A stretch of DNA of 64,000 nt from SZUA-442 sp963759175. Lineage in GTDB: Bacteria; Actinomycetota; Acidimicrobiia; Spongiisociales; UBA5794. A program made the position numbers and the translations under genes. The stretch's first letter is position 1, and each line of letters starts with the position of its first letter. The notes under the pieces are model-generated. The model did not search any database, was not told the origin of the DNA, and worked only from the letters and a program-made list of their open reading frames with translations. The stretch lies in contig CAVWXP010000015.1 in NCBI GenBank assembly GCA_963759175.1, positions 434,001 through 498,000 on the forward strand, read 5' to 3'. Shown one piece after another: positions 1-11,832 of the stretch.

Positions 1-206
1 AGTGGTCGTGAGCTGGACGTGGCGAGCGCTCGGTCGATTGCAGGGAGGAACCGCAGCGCCGTGTACACGAGTCGCTGATAGAAGCCGTGGTCGTCGACCG
101 GATCGACCGAGGTCGTGGCGACGAGGGTGTTCGCATAGGCGCCGGAGCGCATGATCCGATCCAGCGATTCGGCCGCAGACCGTCTCGGACCGTGGGTGGG
201 TTTCAC
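1..206 (-). CDS. rsmB: RsmB-like 16S rRNA m5C methyltransferase, N-terminal fragment cut by window edge
   Basis: Only the first 68 codons lie in the window. They start at a GTG whose GTGA overlaps the fmt stop codon. The visible peptide (SAAESLDRIMRSGAYANTL, then FYQRLVYTALRFLPAIDRAL) resembles the NusB-like RNA-binding domain that opens RsmB/Sun, the methyltransferase of C967 in 16S rRNA. The catalytic SAM domain would lie to the left of base 1. The order fmt-rsmB downstream of def and priA is conserved in many bacteria, and this supports the call more than the short peptide does. The 4-base overlap suggests translational coupling to fmt. Confidence 0.75.
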   Translation of the reverse strand, partial: MKPTHGPRRSAAESLDRIMRSGAYANTLVATTSVDPVDDHGFYQRLVYTALRFLPAIDRALATSSSRP

Positions 207-1123
207 GGGCTGTCGGTGCCGAAGGTCGTTGGCTCGTTCCGCCGGCCGTTCATCCATGCGGTTGCGTCCATGATCTGCTTGCCGTCCGGTTGGACGCGGC
301 GTAGCTCGAGGGCCCCATCGGCGAAACCGGCGATGACCCCGATGGCGCTGACCCGGATCGTTCCCTGTTCGGCTCCGCCGTCGTAGCGTCGCGCCGACCA
401 GATCCGGAGGGAGCCCTCGGCGGTCTCGAGTCTGGCACCGGGTCGCGGGGTGAACGCACGGACGCACCGCTCCGCCCTGGCGATATCCCACGTCGGGAGC
501 ACCCTTGCCTCAGCAGTGGTCAGGCGCTTCGCATGGGTCGGATCGGTGTCGATCTGGGGTACCGGGATGCGCCGGCCCGACAGATAGTCGGGAAGCGCCG
601 TGTCCACGAGGGCCGCGCCGAGATGCGCCAGCCGACCGGTGAGGGTGCCGCCGGTCTCGTACGCACCGATCGGCGTGGAGGTCTCACCGATGATCGGACC
701 CGTGTCGAGGCCTTCGTCGAGCTTCATCAGCGTCACCCCCGTCAGCTCGTCGCCTGCGGCGATCGAGCGCTCGACGGGGGCGGCTCCGCGCCATCGGGGA
801 AGAAGCGAGAAGTGGACGTTCAGGAAGCCCGCATCGGTGCTGGCGAGCATCGCCGGTGTCAGGATGCGCCCGTAGGCCACCACCAGACCGAATCGTGCGC
901 CCGTGGACAGCAGGGTGTCGAGGAGCTCGGTGCGATCATCGGGCTGGGCGACGGGGAGTCCCCACTGGCCGGCAGCCACCTTCACCGGGCTCGGCGTCCT
1001 CACCCCGCCTCGGCCCGAACGTCGATCCGGTTGGGTGATGACGAGGTCGATGTCCTCGATGCCACCGAGCGCGGCGAGGCTGGGGACGGCTGCGGCGGGC
1101 GTGCCCATGAAGATGGCGCCCAT
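203..1123 (-). CDS. fmt: Methionyl-tRNA formyltransferase
   Basis: Formylates Met-tRNAfMet with 10-formyl-THF for translation initiation. The 306-residue protein has the normal family length. The N-terminal Rossmann-like transferase domain carries the expected active site: Asn102 and His104 in NVHFSLLPRWRGAAP, and Asp140 in DEGLDTG. The C-terminal OB-fold tRNA-binding domain follows from about residue 205. The ATG lies two bases after the def stop, so def and fmt, whose products act on the same formyl group, form one unit. rsmB overlaps its 3' end. Confidence 0.97.
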   Translation of the reverse strand: MGAIFMGTPAAAVPSLAALGGIEDIDLVITQPDRRSGRGGVRTPSPVKVAAGQWGLPVAQPDDRTELLDTLLSTGARFGLVVAYGRILTPAMLASTDAGFLNVHFSLLPRWRGAAPVERSIAAGDELTGVTLMKLDEGLDTGPIIGETSTPIGAYETGGTLTGRLAHLGAALVDTALPDYLSGRRIPVPQIDTDPTHAKRLTTAEARVLPTWDIARAERCVRAFTPRPGARLETAEGSLRIWSARRYDGGAEQGTIRVSAIGVIAGFADGALELRRVQPDGKQIMDATAWMNGRRNEPTTFGTDSP

Positions 1124-1125
1124 CG

Positions 1126-1626
1126 TCAGAATCCTGCCGGTCCGAGGGACTCCTGCCGGAGGTCGGCCAGAGCTGTCCTGCGGGTACGCCTCGGGAGCCG
1201 CTCGAGGAGGAGGATGCCGTCGAGATGGTCGATCTCGTGTTGGAGGACACGGCCCATGAGTTCATCACCTTCGTACCGCACCGGGTCCCCGTTGAGATCC
1301 AGGCCCTCGGCGGCTGCGTGATCGGACCGCTTGATGTTCCAGTACCGCCCGGGGACCGAGAGGCATCCCTCCTCGAACTTCCAGGAGCCGGAGGTCTCGA
1401 CGATCTCGGGATTGACCATGACGAACGGCCCGTCGCCTATGTCAGCGACGAAGACGCGCTTGGATATCCCGATCTGTGGTGCGGCGAGGCCGACGCCGGG
1501 AGCTTCGTACATCGTCGCCAGCATGTCCTCGGCGAGGCGGGCGAGGTCGGCATCGAACGCCGTCACGGTGGCGGCCTGCATAGCAAGCACCGGATCCGGA
1601 AACCTTCGGATGGGATAGATCGCCAT
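1126..1626 (-). CDS. def: Peptide deformylase
   Basis: Fe/Zn hydrolase that removes the formyl group from nascent proteins. At 166 residues it has the three signature motifs in order: GVGLAAPQIG (about 45-54), EEGCLSVPG with the metal-binding Cys, and QHEIDHLDG with the two metal His residues and the catalytic Glu. There is no Shine-Dalgarno before the ATG. Instead a TAGCCT hexamer ends six bases upstream, the layout of a leaderless promoter. A long inverted repeat covers the same spot. def, fmt and rsmB therefore probably form a separate transcription unit from priA. Confidence 0.97.
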   Translation of the reverse strand: MAIYPIRRFPDPVLAMQAATVTAFDADLARLAEDMLATMYEAPGVGLAAPQIGISKRVFVADIGDGPFVMVNPEIVETSGSWKFEEGCLSVPGRYWNIKRSDHAAAEGLDLNGDPVRYEGDELMGRVLQHEIDHLDGILLLERLPRRTRRTALADLRQESLGPAGF

Positions 1627-1627
1627 G

Positions 1628-1660
1628 CCGGCAGGCTACCGAAACGCGGTGACCTGCCGG
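1628..1660. repeat. Imperfect 14-base inverted repeat over the def promoter
   Basis: Two 14-base arms (1628-1641 and 1647-1660) pair except at two central positions, around a 5-base loop AAACG. The repeat covers the proposed -10 of def and ends next to its start codon. With no U-run it is a poor intrinsic terminator. It could be an operator or a structured element between priA and def. A second short palindrome (TGCACG...CGTGCA, about 1708-1727) lies just after the priA stop. Confidence 0.4.
1633..1638 (-). promoter_or_regulatory. Leaderless -10 element of def (TAGCCT, N6, ATG)
   Basis: TAGCCT is followed by GCCGGC and the ATG of def, so the transcript would start at or next to the start codon. 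The 19 bases TCGCCATGCCGGCAGGCTA (plus strand) recur unchanged at the start of the cyclase-like gene at 59475. No -35 is evident. Confidence 0.5.
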
Positions 1661-1729
1661 TAACCACGCCGTGGGTGCGCGACCCTCTCGGCGCCGGTCA
1701 TGTGTGTGCACGAGCGCGCACGTGCATGC

Positions 1730-3466
1730 TCACAAGTCGATCGGATCGACGTCGACACGCACCCGTGCCCCACGATCGCGCATGGTGCCGACCCCGCGAC
1801 GAAGCGCGAGGCGCGCCCTCGTGAGGTCGTGACCGGTGATCAGCCACCGGTCACGTTCTCCCACACGTGCGGGACCGTGGACCGTTGCGAGGCCCTCGAT
1901 CGATGAGCGGACCAGGTCGTCGGCCCCGTCGATGTCGGCGACTTCGAGGGCTATCAGCTCGCCGAACGGAGGGAACCCGGCCCTTCGGCGCCTCTGCGCC
2001 TCGTCGCTGAGGAACTCCTCGCTCCGCCCCGAGCGGAGGGCGGCAATGGCCGGTTGGTGTGGGTCCGAGGTCTGGACGACGCATCGGTGGCCACGGCCCC
2101 GCTCGACGGTCTGCGCGAGGCGGACAAGGGTCCGCAAAGCGTCCTCGGCGGCGCGATAGTGGGGGGCGAGCGTCATGCCGTCGACGTCCACGGCCACAGC
2201 CAATCGGCATCCCGATACTCCGAGAAGGTCGCGTTCCGTACCGACCGTCACGGCCCGACCCTCCCCTGCGCGTCCGACGTCGTGGCCGACGACGCGCCTC
2301 AGGTCGTTCACGACGACACCGATTCCTGCTCCCAGGGGCCGCCAGAGCCGCCCGCCGCACGAGCGGCAGGTCACCATGGGCTCTGCGCACCGTGCACACG
2401 TGGCGTCGGTGAACGCGGCAGAGCCACACGATCCGCAGCGACGCAGCTCCTGGCACTGCACGCATCGCTCTGCGCCCGCATGGGCTCGGCGTGGGACGAG
2501 CACGAAGACGGATCCACCCTGGCGAACCGCACCGGCGATGGCCGATCGGGTCGCTTCGAGGAGTGCCGAGGATCCCGGGGGCTCCTCGTTGCGATCGACC
2601 ACCTCCACGAGCGGCCATTGGCGACCCGGATCACCAACGATCGTCGCTCCGGCATGGATCAGCTCCAGCGACGGAAGGGGCCCGACGAAGCTCGTCGATG
2701 TGCCGAAGGCGCGGTGGCGTTCGAGGGCGATCGCTCGCACCGACAGGGTCGGGGTCGCGGGTGAGCGCATGACGCGCCGAGCGTCCTCGACCACGATCCA
2801 CTCCGCAGCCGACGGGATGGACCAGAGGGCGATCTCCCGTGTTCCCACGAGGATGGTGCCGGGACGGGTCATGGCCGTTTGCCAGGCTGCGGTCACGTCC
2901 TTGGCGGCCAGGGATGAGTGCGCCGTCACCACCGCTCGTCTCGTCCGTCGCTCGATGGCTGCTGCGATCTGGTCGACCTCGACCACGGTGGGTGCGACGA
3001 CGACGATGGTCGCCTCGGACGGTGCAGCGGCGATCCCTTCGGCGATGCCTTGCCCGTGAGGTGCTGATCCGATCCGATAGCGGAGGCGTTCGCGTCGGCC
3101 GGGCGCCGGGCGGTCGAGGGCCGGCCGTTTCGTGCGGGGCACGTTCGGTGGCACCGTGCGTTTGAGGACGGTTGCGACCGGGGACACGTAGTGGCTGGCG
3201 GCCCATCGCACGAGGGCGAGGTGGCCCTCGTCGAACGCCCGACACGTTCCGACGACGCCGTCGACATCGACGAGCCTGCGATCTGGCGCGACATCGAAGA
3301 CGGCGGTCACGAATCCTCGCATGCGACGACCACCGACGCGTATCCGCACACGGGACCCGACTCCGACGTCGAGCCCCGGTGGTAGGCGGTACATGAATCC
3401 GTCGTCCACCGAGAACGAGGCGATCTCCGGGACGACCTGGCAGGCGGCGGGGTGGGCGGCCGTCAC
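1730..3466 (-). CDS. priA: Primosomal protein N' (PriA), actinobacterial type with degenerate helicase motifs
   Basis: Replication-restart factor that recognises forked DNA. At 578 residues it is shorter than the roughly 730-residue E. coli protein. The N-terminal 3' DNA-binding domain is present (FSVDDGFMYRLPPG...GSRVRIRVGGRRMRGFV, about 18-53). Eight zinc-binding Cys are in place as four CXXC pairs (335/338, 344/347, 357/360, 367/370). The helicase core is eroded: no GxxxxGK(S/T) Walker A is visible, and the Walker B position reads VVEDARR (225-231) instead of a DExH-like motif. This is known for actinobacterial PriA and suggests a loading or scaffold role without strand unwinding. Its ATG overlaps the coaBC stop (ATGA). 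Confidence 0.93.
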   Translation of the reverse strand: MTAAHPAACQVVPEIASFSVDDGFMYRLPPGLDVGVGSRVRIRVGGRRMRGFVTAVFDVAPDRRLVDVDGVVGTCRAFDEGHLALVRWAASHYVSPVATVLKRTVPPNVPRTKRPALDRPAPGRRERLRYRIGSAPHGQGIAEGIAAAPSEATIVVVAPTVVEVDQIAAAIERRTRRAVVTAHSSLAAKDVTAAWQTAMTRPGTILVGTREIALWSIPSAAEWIVVEDARRVMRSPATPTLSVRAIALERHRAFGTSTSFVGPLPSLELIHAGATIVGDPGRQWPLVEVVDRNEEPPGSSALLEATRSAIAGAVRQGGSVFVLVPRRAHAGAERCVQCQELRRCGSCGSAAFTDATCARCAEPMVTCRSCGGRLWRPLGAGIGVVVNDLRRVVGHDVGRAGEGRAVTVGTERDLLGVSGCRLAVAVDVDGMTLAPHYRAAEDALRTLVRLAQTVERGRGHRCVVQTSDPHQPAIAALRSGRSEEFLSDEAQRRRRAGFPPFGELIALEVADIDGADDLVRSSIEGLATVHGPARVGERDRWLITGHDLTRARLALRRGVGTMRDRGARVRVDVDPIDL

Positions 3467-4641
3467 GCCCTCGCCGCGACCACGGCGTCCAGGATGGCAT
3501 GCGCCACCGCCGCCTTGGTCATGAGGGGGAGGGCCTCGAGGGTGCCATCGGAGCGGACGAGGACGACCTCGTTGGTGTCCGTACCGAAGCCAGAGTCCGG
3601 CTGGGCCACGTCATTGGCCACGAGGAGGTCGACCCGTTTGGCACGTGCTTTGTCACCGATGGCCTCGAGGGAACCCGATTCGGCGGCGAAGCCGACCACG
3701 AAGGCGTCGGGGTTGCGCTCAACGACACCTGCGAGGACGTCTGGCGTGGGTTCGAGGGCGATCTCGGGTACACCGTCGGCGCGCCTGATCTTCGCATCCG
3801 AGGTCCGGATGGGCCGGAAGTCCGCCACGGCTGCGGCGAGGATTGCGATTTCGGCATCTGCGGTCCGGGACCACGTCGCCTCTGCCATCTCCGCCGCCGT
3901 TGCAACGCTGATCACCTCGATCGATGGATCGGTCGGTGCGGGAGCGGAGGTCACGAGGATGACGTTGGCGCCACGGGAGGCTGCCGCGGATGCGAGCGCG
4001 TTGCCCATCTTGCCGCTGGATCGGTTGCCGATGTAGCGGACCGGATCGATGGGTTCGCGGGTGCCTCCGGCGGTGATGAGGACGACGGTGTCGGTGAGGT
4101 CGTGGGGGGTGAGTGTCGATGTCACGGCGGTGACGATGTCCTCGGGTTCGCTCATGCGGCCCATGCCGACGTCGCCGCCGGCGAGTTCCCCGGGTTCGGG
4201 ACCGACGATGACACATCCGTCCGCTACGACGGTCGCGAGGTTCCTTTGGGTCGCCGGATGCTCCCACATCTCCGTGTGCATGGCAGGAGCGAGTACCACC
4301 GGCACCTGGGCGGCGAGAATCGTGGCGACGAGGGCGTCCGACGACTGGCCAGAGGCGAGGCGCGACAGGGTCGATGCCGTGAGGGGAGCCACCACGATCG
4401 CGTCGGCCCAGCGTGCCAATGTGGTGTGGGGAGATACGTCCTCATCGTCGAACAGCCCCACCGTCGGATGCGAACCGGTGACTGCAGCGAATGAGGCTGC
4501 GCCGACGAATGCCGATGCCGACTCGGTCATGACGACTCTCACGTCGGCACCCGCCTTGGCGAGTTCACGTGCGAGGTGGACCGCCTTGTAGGCGGCAACG
4601 CCCCCACTCACACCGAGGACGATGTGCCGTGAGGCGAGCAC
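3463..4641 (-). CDS. coaBC: Bifunctional phosphopantothenoylcysteine decarboxylase/phosphopantothenate-cysteine ligase
   Basis: Two consecutive steps of coenzyme A synthesis in one 392-residue protein. The N-terminal FMN-dependent decarboxylase half has the flavoprotein motif GVSGGVAAYK, the catalytic His72 (SPHTTLARWAD) and PAMHTEMW (119-126). The loop that carries the active-site Cys in E. coli (ACGDIG) reads AGGDVG here, so that Cys is Gly. The C-terminal ligase half starts at about 186 with ITAGGTREPIDPVRYIGNRS and ends in the KARAKRVDLLVAND region. It lies between rpoZ and priA. metK, often found here in actinomycetes, is missing. Confidence 0.96.
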   Translation of the reverse strand: MLASRHIVLGVSGGVAAYKAVHLARELAKAGADVRVVMTESASAFVGAASFAAVTGSHPTVGLFDDEDVSPHTTLARWADAIVVAPLTASTLSRLASGQSSDALVATILAAQVPVVLAPAMHTEMWEHPATQRNLATVVADGCVIVGPEPGELAGGDVGMGRMSEPEDIVTAVTSTLTPHDLTDTVVLITAGGTREPIDPVRYIGNRSSGKMGNALASAAASRGANVILVTSAPAPTDPSIEVISVATAAEMAEATWSRTADAEIAILAAAVADFRPIRTSDAKIRRADGVPEIALEPTPDVLAGVVERNPDAFVVGFAAESGSLEAIGDKARAKRVDLLVANDVAQPDSGFGTDTNEVVLVRSDGTLEALPLMTKAAVAHAILDAVVAARA

Positions 4642-4644
4642 GGA

Positions 4645-4878
4645 TCACTCCTCGATGGGTGCGATGACGACCTTGTCCTCGACGATCTCCTCGAGGGCGA
4701 TCGACAGGGGTTTACGCGAGAGGGAGTGGACCTGGGGCGGGACGTAGCCGCCGATTCCTGCGCCCAACTCGTTGAAGTAGGCGTTGATCTGGCGGGCTCG
4801 ACGTGCCGAGAGCACGACGAGCGCGAATCGCGAATCCGTCTTCGAGACAGCTTCGCCGATGGGCGGGTCGAGCATCAT
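4645..4878 (-). CDS. rpoZ: RNA polymerase omega subunit
   Basis: 77-residue omega subunit that helps assemble the beta' subunit of RNA polymerase. The core SKTDSRFALVVLSARRARQIN matches the conserved helix of the family, and the C-terminal PLSIALEEIVEDKVV is also typical. An AGGAG lies seven bases before tandem ATG codons, so either Met could start. It follows gmk and precedes coaBC with a 3-base gap, the conserved gmk-rpoZ-coaBC order. Confidence 0.95.
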   Translation of the reverse strand: MMLDPPIGEAVSKTDSRFALVVLSARRARQINAYFNELGAGIGGYVPPQVHSLSRKPLSIALEEIVEDKVVIAPIEE

Positions 4879-4911
4879 GGCCGTACTCCTCGGGTAGGGG
4901 GACGTCGAACG

Positions 4912-5490
4912 TCAGCGTCCGTCATCGGACAGCGACGAGAGTATATCGAGCACCCGCCCGATCGCGGTATCGAGATCGTCGTTGAGGACGATGTGGTCGT
5001 AGATCGCGGGTGCCTCGTCGACTTGTTCCTTGGCCACGGACAGGCGTCGCTCGATGTCGCGTGATGACGTGTCTCCCCGTTCGGTGAGGCGTTGGTGCAA
5101 CACGTCGAGGTCCGGGGGACGGATGAACACCAGGACCGCCGAGGGGTAGGAGGACCTGATCTGTTTGGCTCCTTCGTTCTCGATGTCGAGGATGACGTCG
5201 GAACCAGCGGCGATCAGGGGTTCCACCTCGCGACGCAGGGTTCCGTAGAGGTTGCCCCCGTACTCCGCCCACTCGAGGACGTCTCCCTCCGCGATGAGTG
5301 CTTCGAAGTCGTCCCTGTCGAGGAAGTGGTATTCGCGACCGTCGACCTCGTGGTGGCGAGGTTCACGGGTGGTTGCCGATATCGAGAACACGGCATCGCT
5401 CGCAGTGAGCACGCCGGCGAGGATGCTCGACTTGCCGACCCCCGACGGACCGGAGACGACGACGAGATGCCCCTCAGGAGAAGCGGTCAA
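4912..5490 (-). CDS. gmk: Guanylate kinase
   Basis: Phosphorylates GMP to GDP. The 192-residue protein starts with the P-loop GPSGVGKS (14-21). It has the GMP-binding block SISATTREPRHHEVDGREYHF and the lid region RLTERGDTSSRDIERRL. The start overlaps the 3' end of mihF by 17 bases, so the two are likely coupled. The mihF-gmk-rpoZ order is standard in actinomycetes. Confidence 0.97.
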   Translation of the reverse strand: MTASPEGHLVVVSGPSGVGKSSILAGVLTASDAVFSISATTREPRHHEVDGREYHFLDRDDFEALIAEGDVLEWAEYGGNLYGTLRREVEPLIAAGSDVILDIENEGAKQIRSSYPSAVLVFIRPPDLDVLHQRLTERGDTSSRDIERRLSVAKEQVDEAPAIYDHIVLNDDLDTAIGRVLDILSSLSDDGR

Positions 5491-5782
5491 GCAACGCCGC
5501 CCGTTGATTGGATCCCAGTCCCTTGAGGGTGCGGTTCTCGGCGATCCCGATCTCCTCCATGAGGCGCTTGGTCGCGATCTTCCCCATTCCGGGCATCGAT
5601 ACGATGATCGCCTGGACCCTCGTTCCCGCGATGAGTGGGTCCTCGGCGGCCTTGTCGAGCACCTCGGAGAGGGTCAGGCTCCCGGTCTTGAGGAGCTCCT
5701 TGGTCTCGGCCCTGATGCGCCGCGCCTGGGCGGCGCGAGCGAGCGCAGCGTTGCGTTGTTCCTCAGTGGTCTCGGGAAGCAT
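5474..5782 (-). CDS. mihF: Actinobacterial integration host factor (mIHF)
   Basis: 102-residue nucleoid-associated protein, specific to Actinomycetota and unrelated in sequence to enterobacterial IHF. A basic, helical N-terminus (residues about 8-35) precedes the helix-two-turn-helix core with the signature PGMGKIATKRLMEEIGI and a LGSNQRAALLDRF tail. The gene has a GAGGAGGA Shine-Dalgarno and a TAGGAT hexamer further upstream, overlapping the pyrF stop, that could be its own promoter. It is one of the strongest taxonomic markers in the window. Confidence 0.95.
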   Translation of the reverse strand: MLPETTEEQRNAALARAAQARRIRAETKELLKTGSLTLSEVLDKAAEDPLIAGTRVQAIIVSMPGMGKIATKRLMEEIGIAENRTLKGLGSNQRAALLDRFS

Positions 5783-5806
5783 CGGTCCTCCTCGTGGTTG
5801 GACATC

Positions 5807-6523
5807 CTACCCCGGTGACTGCCCGGCCCCGCGAACCGCTTCGGCGATCGCCGCCGCGGCACGCGCCGGATCGTCGGCCCTCGTGATCGGCCTGCCGACG
5901 ACGATCCAGTCCGCACCCCTGGCCACCGCCTCGGCGGGCGTTGCCGTGCGCGTCTGGTCGTCGTCGGTCTCTTCGGTGCGGATACCGGGCGTGACCCGGA
6001 CGATCCCGGGTGCTGCCTGTCCAACGACGTGGAGCTCCTGGGGGGAGCACACCACGCCCTCACAGCCAGTCGCCTGGGCCACCTTCGCCATCTTGCCGAC
6101 CAGTTGGCCGGGTGTGCGTTGGATGCCGACTCGCTCGAGATCCGATGCCCCGAGGGACGTGAGGACGGAGACACCGAGGACGCCGACAGTGGCGGCGCCT
6201 CCTCCGCGCTGGAGCCCGTGTACGGCGGCCTCGAGCATCGATACCCCGCCGCTGATATGCGCTGTCACCCAGCGTGCGCCGTGGGTACCGAGTCGGTAGG
6301 CCGCAGCCTCGACCTGGGATGGGATGTCGTGGAGCTTCGCATCGGCGAAGACGGGCTTGTCGAGCCGGACGAGGGCATCGATCGTCGCTGGGCCCGGACC
6401 GTGCAACAGGCCCAACCCCACCTTGAAGGCCCCGACGTGAGGGGCGACAGCCGTCGCCACCGAGACGGCTTCCTCGGCGGTCCGCATGTCGAGTGCAACG
6501 ATGATCGGGTTCACGACGGCCAT
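5807..6523 (-). CDS. pyrF: Orotidine 5'-phosphate decarboxylase, type I
   Basis: Last step of UMP synthesis. The chosen ATG has an AGGGAGG Shine-Dalgarno and gives 238 residues. Longer in-frame starts run through pyrD. The beta-strand NPIIVALDM and the catalytic Lys/Asp cluster in FADAKLHDIPSQ are typical of the type I family rather than the larger mycobacterial type. PGIRTEETDDDQTR forms the phosphate-binding region. It overlaps pyrD by 13 bases and ends the pyr operon. pyrE is not in the window. Confidence 0.95.
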   Translation of the reverse strand: MAVVNPIIVALDMRTAEEAVSVATAVAPHVGAFKVGLGLLHGPGPATIDALVRLDKPVFADAKLHDIPSQVEAAAYRLGTHGARWVTAHISGGVSMLEAAVHGLQRGGGAATVGVLGVSVLTSLGASDLERVGIQRTPGQLVGKMAKVAQATGCEGVVCSPQELHVVGQAAPGIVRVTPGIRTEETDDDQTRTATPAEAVARGADWIVVGRPITRADDPARAAAAIAEAVRGAGQSPG

Positions 6524-7424
6524 GGTTCGTACCTCCCTCGTAGGTCCGAGAAACGCGCGATGCCATGCCGCTCGAGATAGCGGCTGATGCCCCCGAGCAT
6601 CTCCCTGGCGATCCGCGGCCTGGAGAAGTGGGCCGAACCGATCCCGACGGCGTCGGCCCCGGCGAGGGCGTACTCGATCGCGTGGGAGGCTTCGGTGACG
6701 CCCCCACACGCGACGATCGGCGTCGTCGGGAACCGTGAGCGGAGTTCGAGGATGCATCGCATCGTGATGGGCCGGATGGGGGTGCCCGAGTAGCCGGCAA
6801 CCGTCCCCCTCGTGCGTGGTCTGCGGGTTTCGATGTCGATGGCTGCACCCATCACCGTGTTGCCCATGACCAGCCAATCGGCTCCCGCGTCGAGGACAGC
6901 GGCTGCGACATCACCGACCGGTCTCGCATCCGGCGACAACTTGGCCCCGATCGGTTTGGTCGTGGATCGCCTGACGACACGAATGACTCGGTGGGACAAC
7001 TCGGGATCGAGGGCGAAGGGGTCACCGTCGAGGTTCGGGCACGACAGATTGACCTCGAGGGCTGAGACGGGAGCGTCGGCCATCGCTTCGGCCACGGTCG
7101 CAAAGCCGTCGACGTCGTGCGCCACCACACTGGCCCACACCCGGGTGGGGATGGTGGCGAGCGCCGCTCCCGATGTGGCGAGCCATCGGTCGACGCCGGG
7201 ATTCTGGATGCCGATGCTGTTGAGCATCCCCGATTCGACGGGTGCGAGGCGTGGTGGTTGGCGACCGGGCCACGCCTCGGGCGCGACCGATTTCGCCGTT
7301 GCGGCGCCGTAGAGCGAGAAGTCGATGACTTTGGAGAACTCGTGCAACGAACCGACCGTGCCGGAGGCGGCGATCAGCGGTGTTGCGAGCCGTTCGGGAC
7401 CGAGATCGACGTGCAGCGAACCCA

Positions 7425-7425
<1 letters not shown>
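6511..7425 (-). CDS. pyrD: Dihydroorotate dehydrogenase, class 1B-like catalytic subunit
   Basis: Oxidises dihydroorotate to orotate. The 304-residue FMN barrel starts at MGSLHVDLG, where TGATG overlaps the carB stop by one base. EVNLSCPNLDGDPF carries the active-site Cys used by class 1 enzymes, where class 2 has Ser, and NSIGIQNPGVDRW and MGNTVMGAAID are class 1B-like. Class 1B enzymes normally need the iron-sulfur/FAD partner PyrK, which usually precedes pyrD, but no pyrK is found here. Actinomycetes more often carry the membrane class 2 enzyme. Confidence 0.92.
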
Positions 7426-10668
<3,243 letters not shown>

Positions 10669-10682
<14 letters not shown>

Positions 10683-11832
10683 GGGTCCTCCGGACGACGT
10701 CGACGAATTCATCGAACATCACCATTGCATCGTTGGGACCCGGCGCCGCCTCCGGGTGGAACTGGACGGAGAACGCCGTGACGTCCCGGCAGACGAGGCC
10801 CTCGTTGGTGCCGTCATTGAGGTTCTGGTGGCTGGCGCTGACCCTGCCGAAAGCAGTATCGACGTCGCTCGGAAGGAGGTCTGCAGTCGGGAGACCCGTC
10901 GCCGTCGGTCGATCGCGACCCGTCAGCGACCATAGATCGACGGCGAATCCGTGGTTCTGTGAGGTGATCTCGACGGACCCATCCTTCATGCGGCGCACGG
11001 GATGGTTACCCCCGTGGTGGCCGAACGGCAGCTTGAACGTGGTGGCGCCGAGTGCGAGGCCGAGCACCTGGTGTCCGAGGCAGATCCCGAACACGGGAAT
11101 GGATCCCAGCAGCTCGCGCACATTCGCGATCGCCGTGGTGAGCGGCTCAGGGTCTCCCGGGCCATTCGACAGGAACACGGCGTCGACGCCCATGTCGAGG
11201 ACGTCGGCTGCTGGCGTCGAGGCCGGCACCACCGTGACGTCGAGGCCACGTTCGTTCAACGCGGCGACGATGTCACGCTTGATACCGAAGTCGTACGCAA
11301 CGACCGAACCGACACGATCACCGTGCGCCGGTCGGGCGTAGGCGACCTCGGTGGTGACCGTGGACACGAGATCCTGACCGTCCATCGTGGGGGTCGATGC
11401 GGCGATCTCGGCCAATTCGGACGCGTCCACATCCACACCCATGGCGATGGGCATCGCGCCATGGTCGCGAATGTGGCGGGTCAGGCGCCGGGTATCGATG
11501 TCACCGATGGCGACGATGCCTCGTCGTGCCAGGTAGGCGGAGAACGGCTCGGATGATCGCCACGACGACGCCATGCGGCTCGGTGACCGCATGACCAAAC
11601 CCTTGGCGTGCACCGTGTCTGCCTGGTCGTCGTCTGGTGTCGATCCGTAGTTTCCGATGTGGGGGGCGGTCATCACCACCACCTGGCCGGCGTACGAGGG
11701 ATCCGTCAGGATCTCCTGGTAGCCGGTCATCGCGGTGTTGAAGACGACCTCACCGGCGACCACGCCCGCGACCCCCGCTGCCGTTCCCCTGAACTCGACA
11801 CCATCGGCGGTGACGAGAACCGCTTCGGTCAC
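10669..11832 (-). CDS. carA: Carbamoyl-phosphate synthase small (glutaminase) subunit
   Basis: 387-residue class I glutamine amidotransferase that feeds ammonia to CarB. The N-terminal small-subunit domain has FNTAMTGYQEILTDPSYAGQ. The glutaminase domain has the nucleophile Cys in GICLGHQ and the His/Glu pair in QFHPEAAPGP. The GTG start overlaps the pyrC stop as GTGA. It is transcribed with the other pyrimidine genes, so in this genome carbamoyl phosphate for arginine would also depend on pyr regulation unless another copy exists. Confidence 0.97.
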
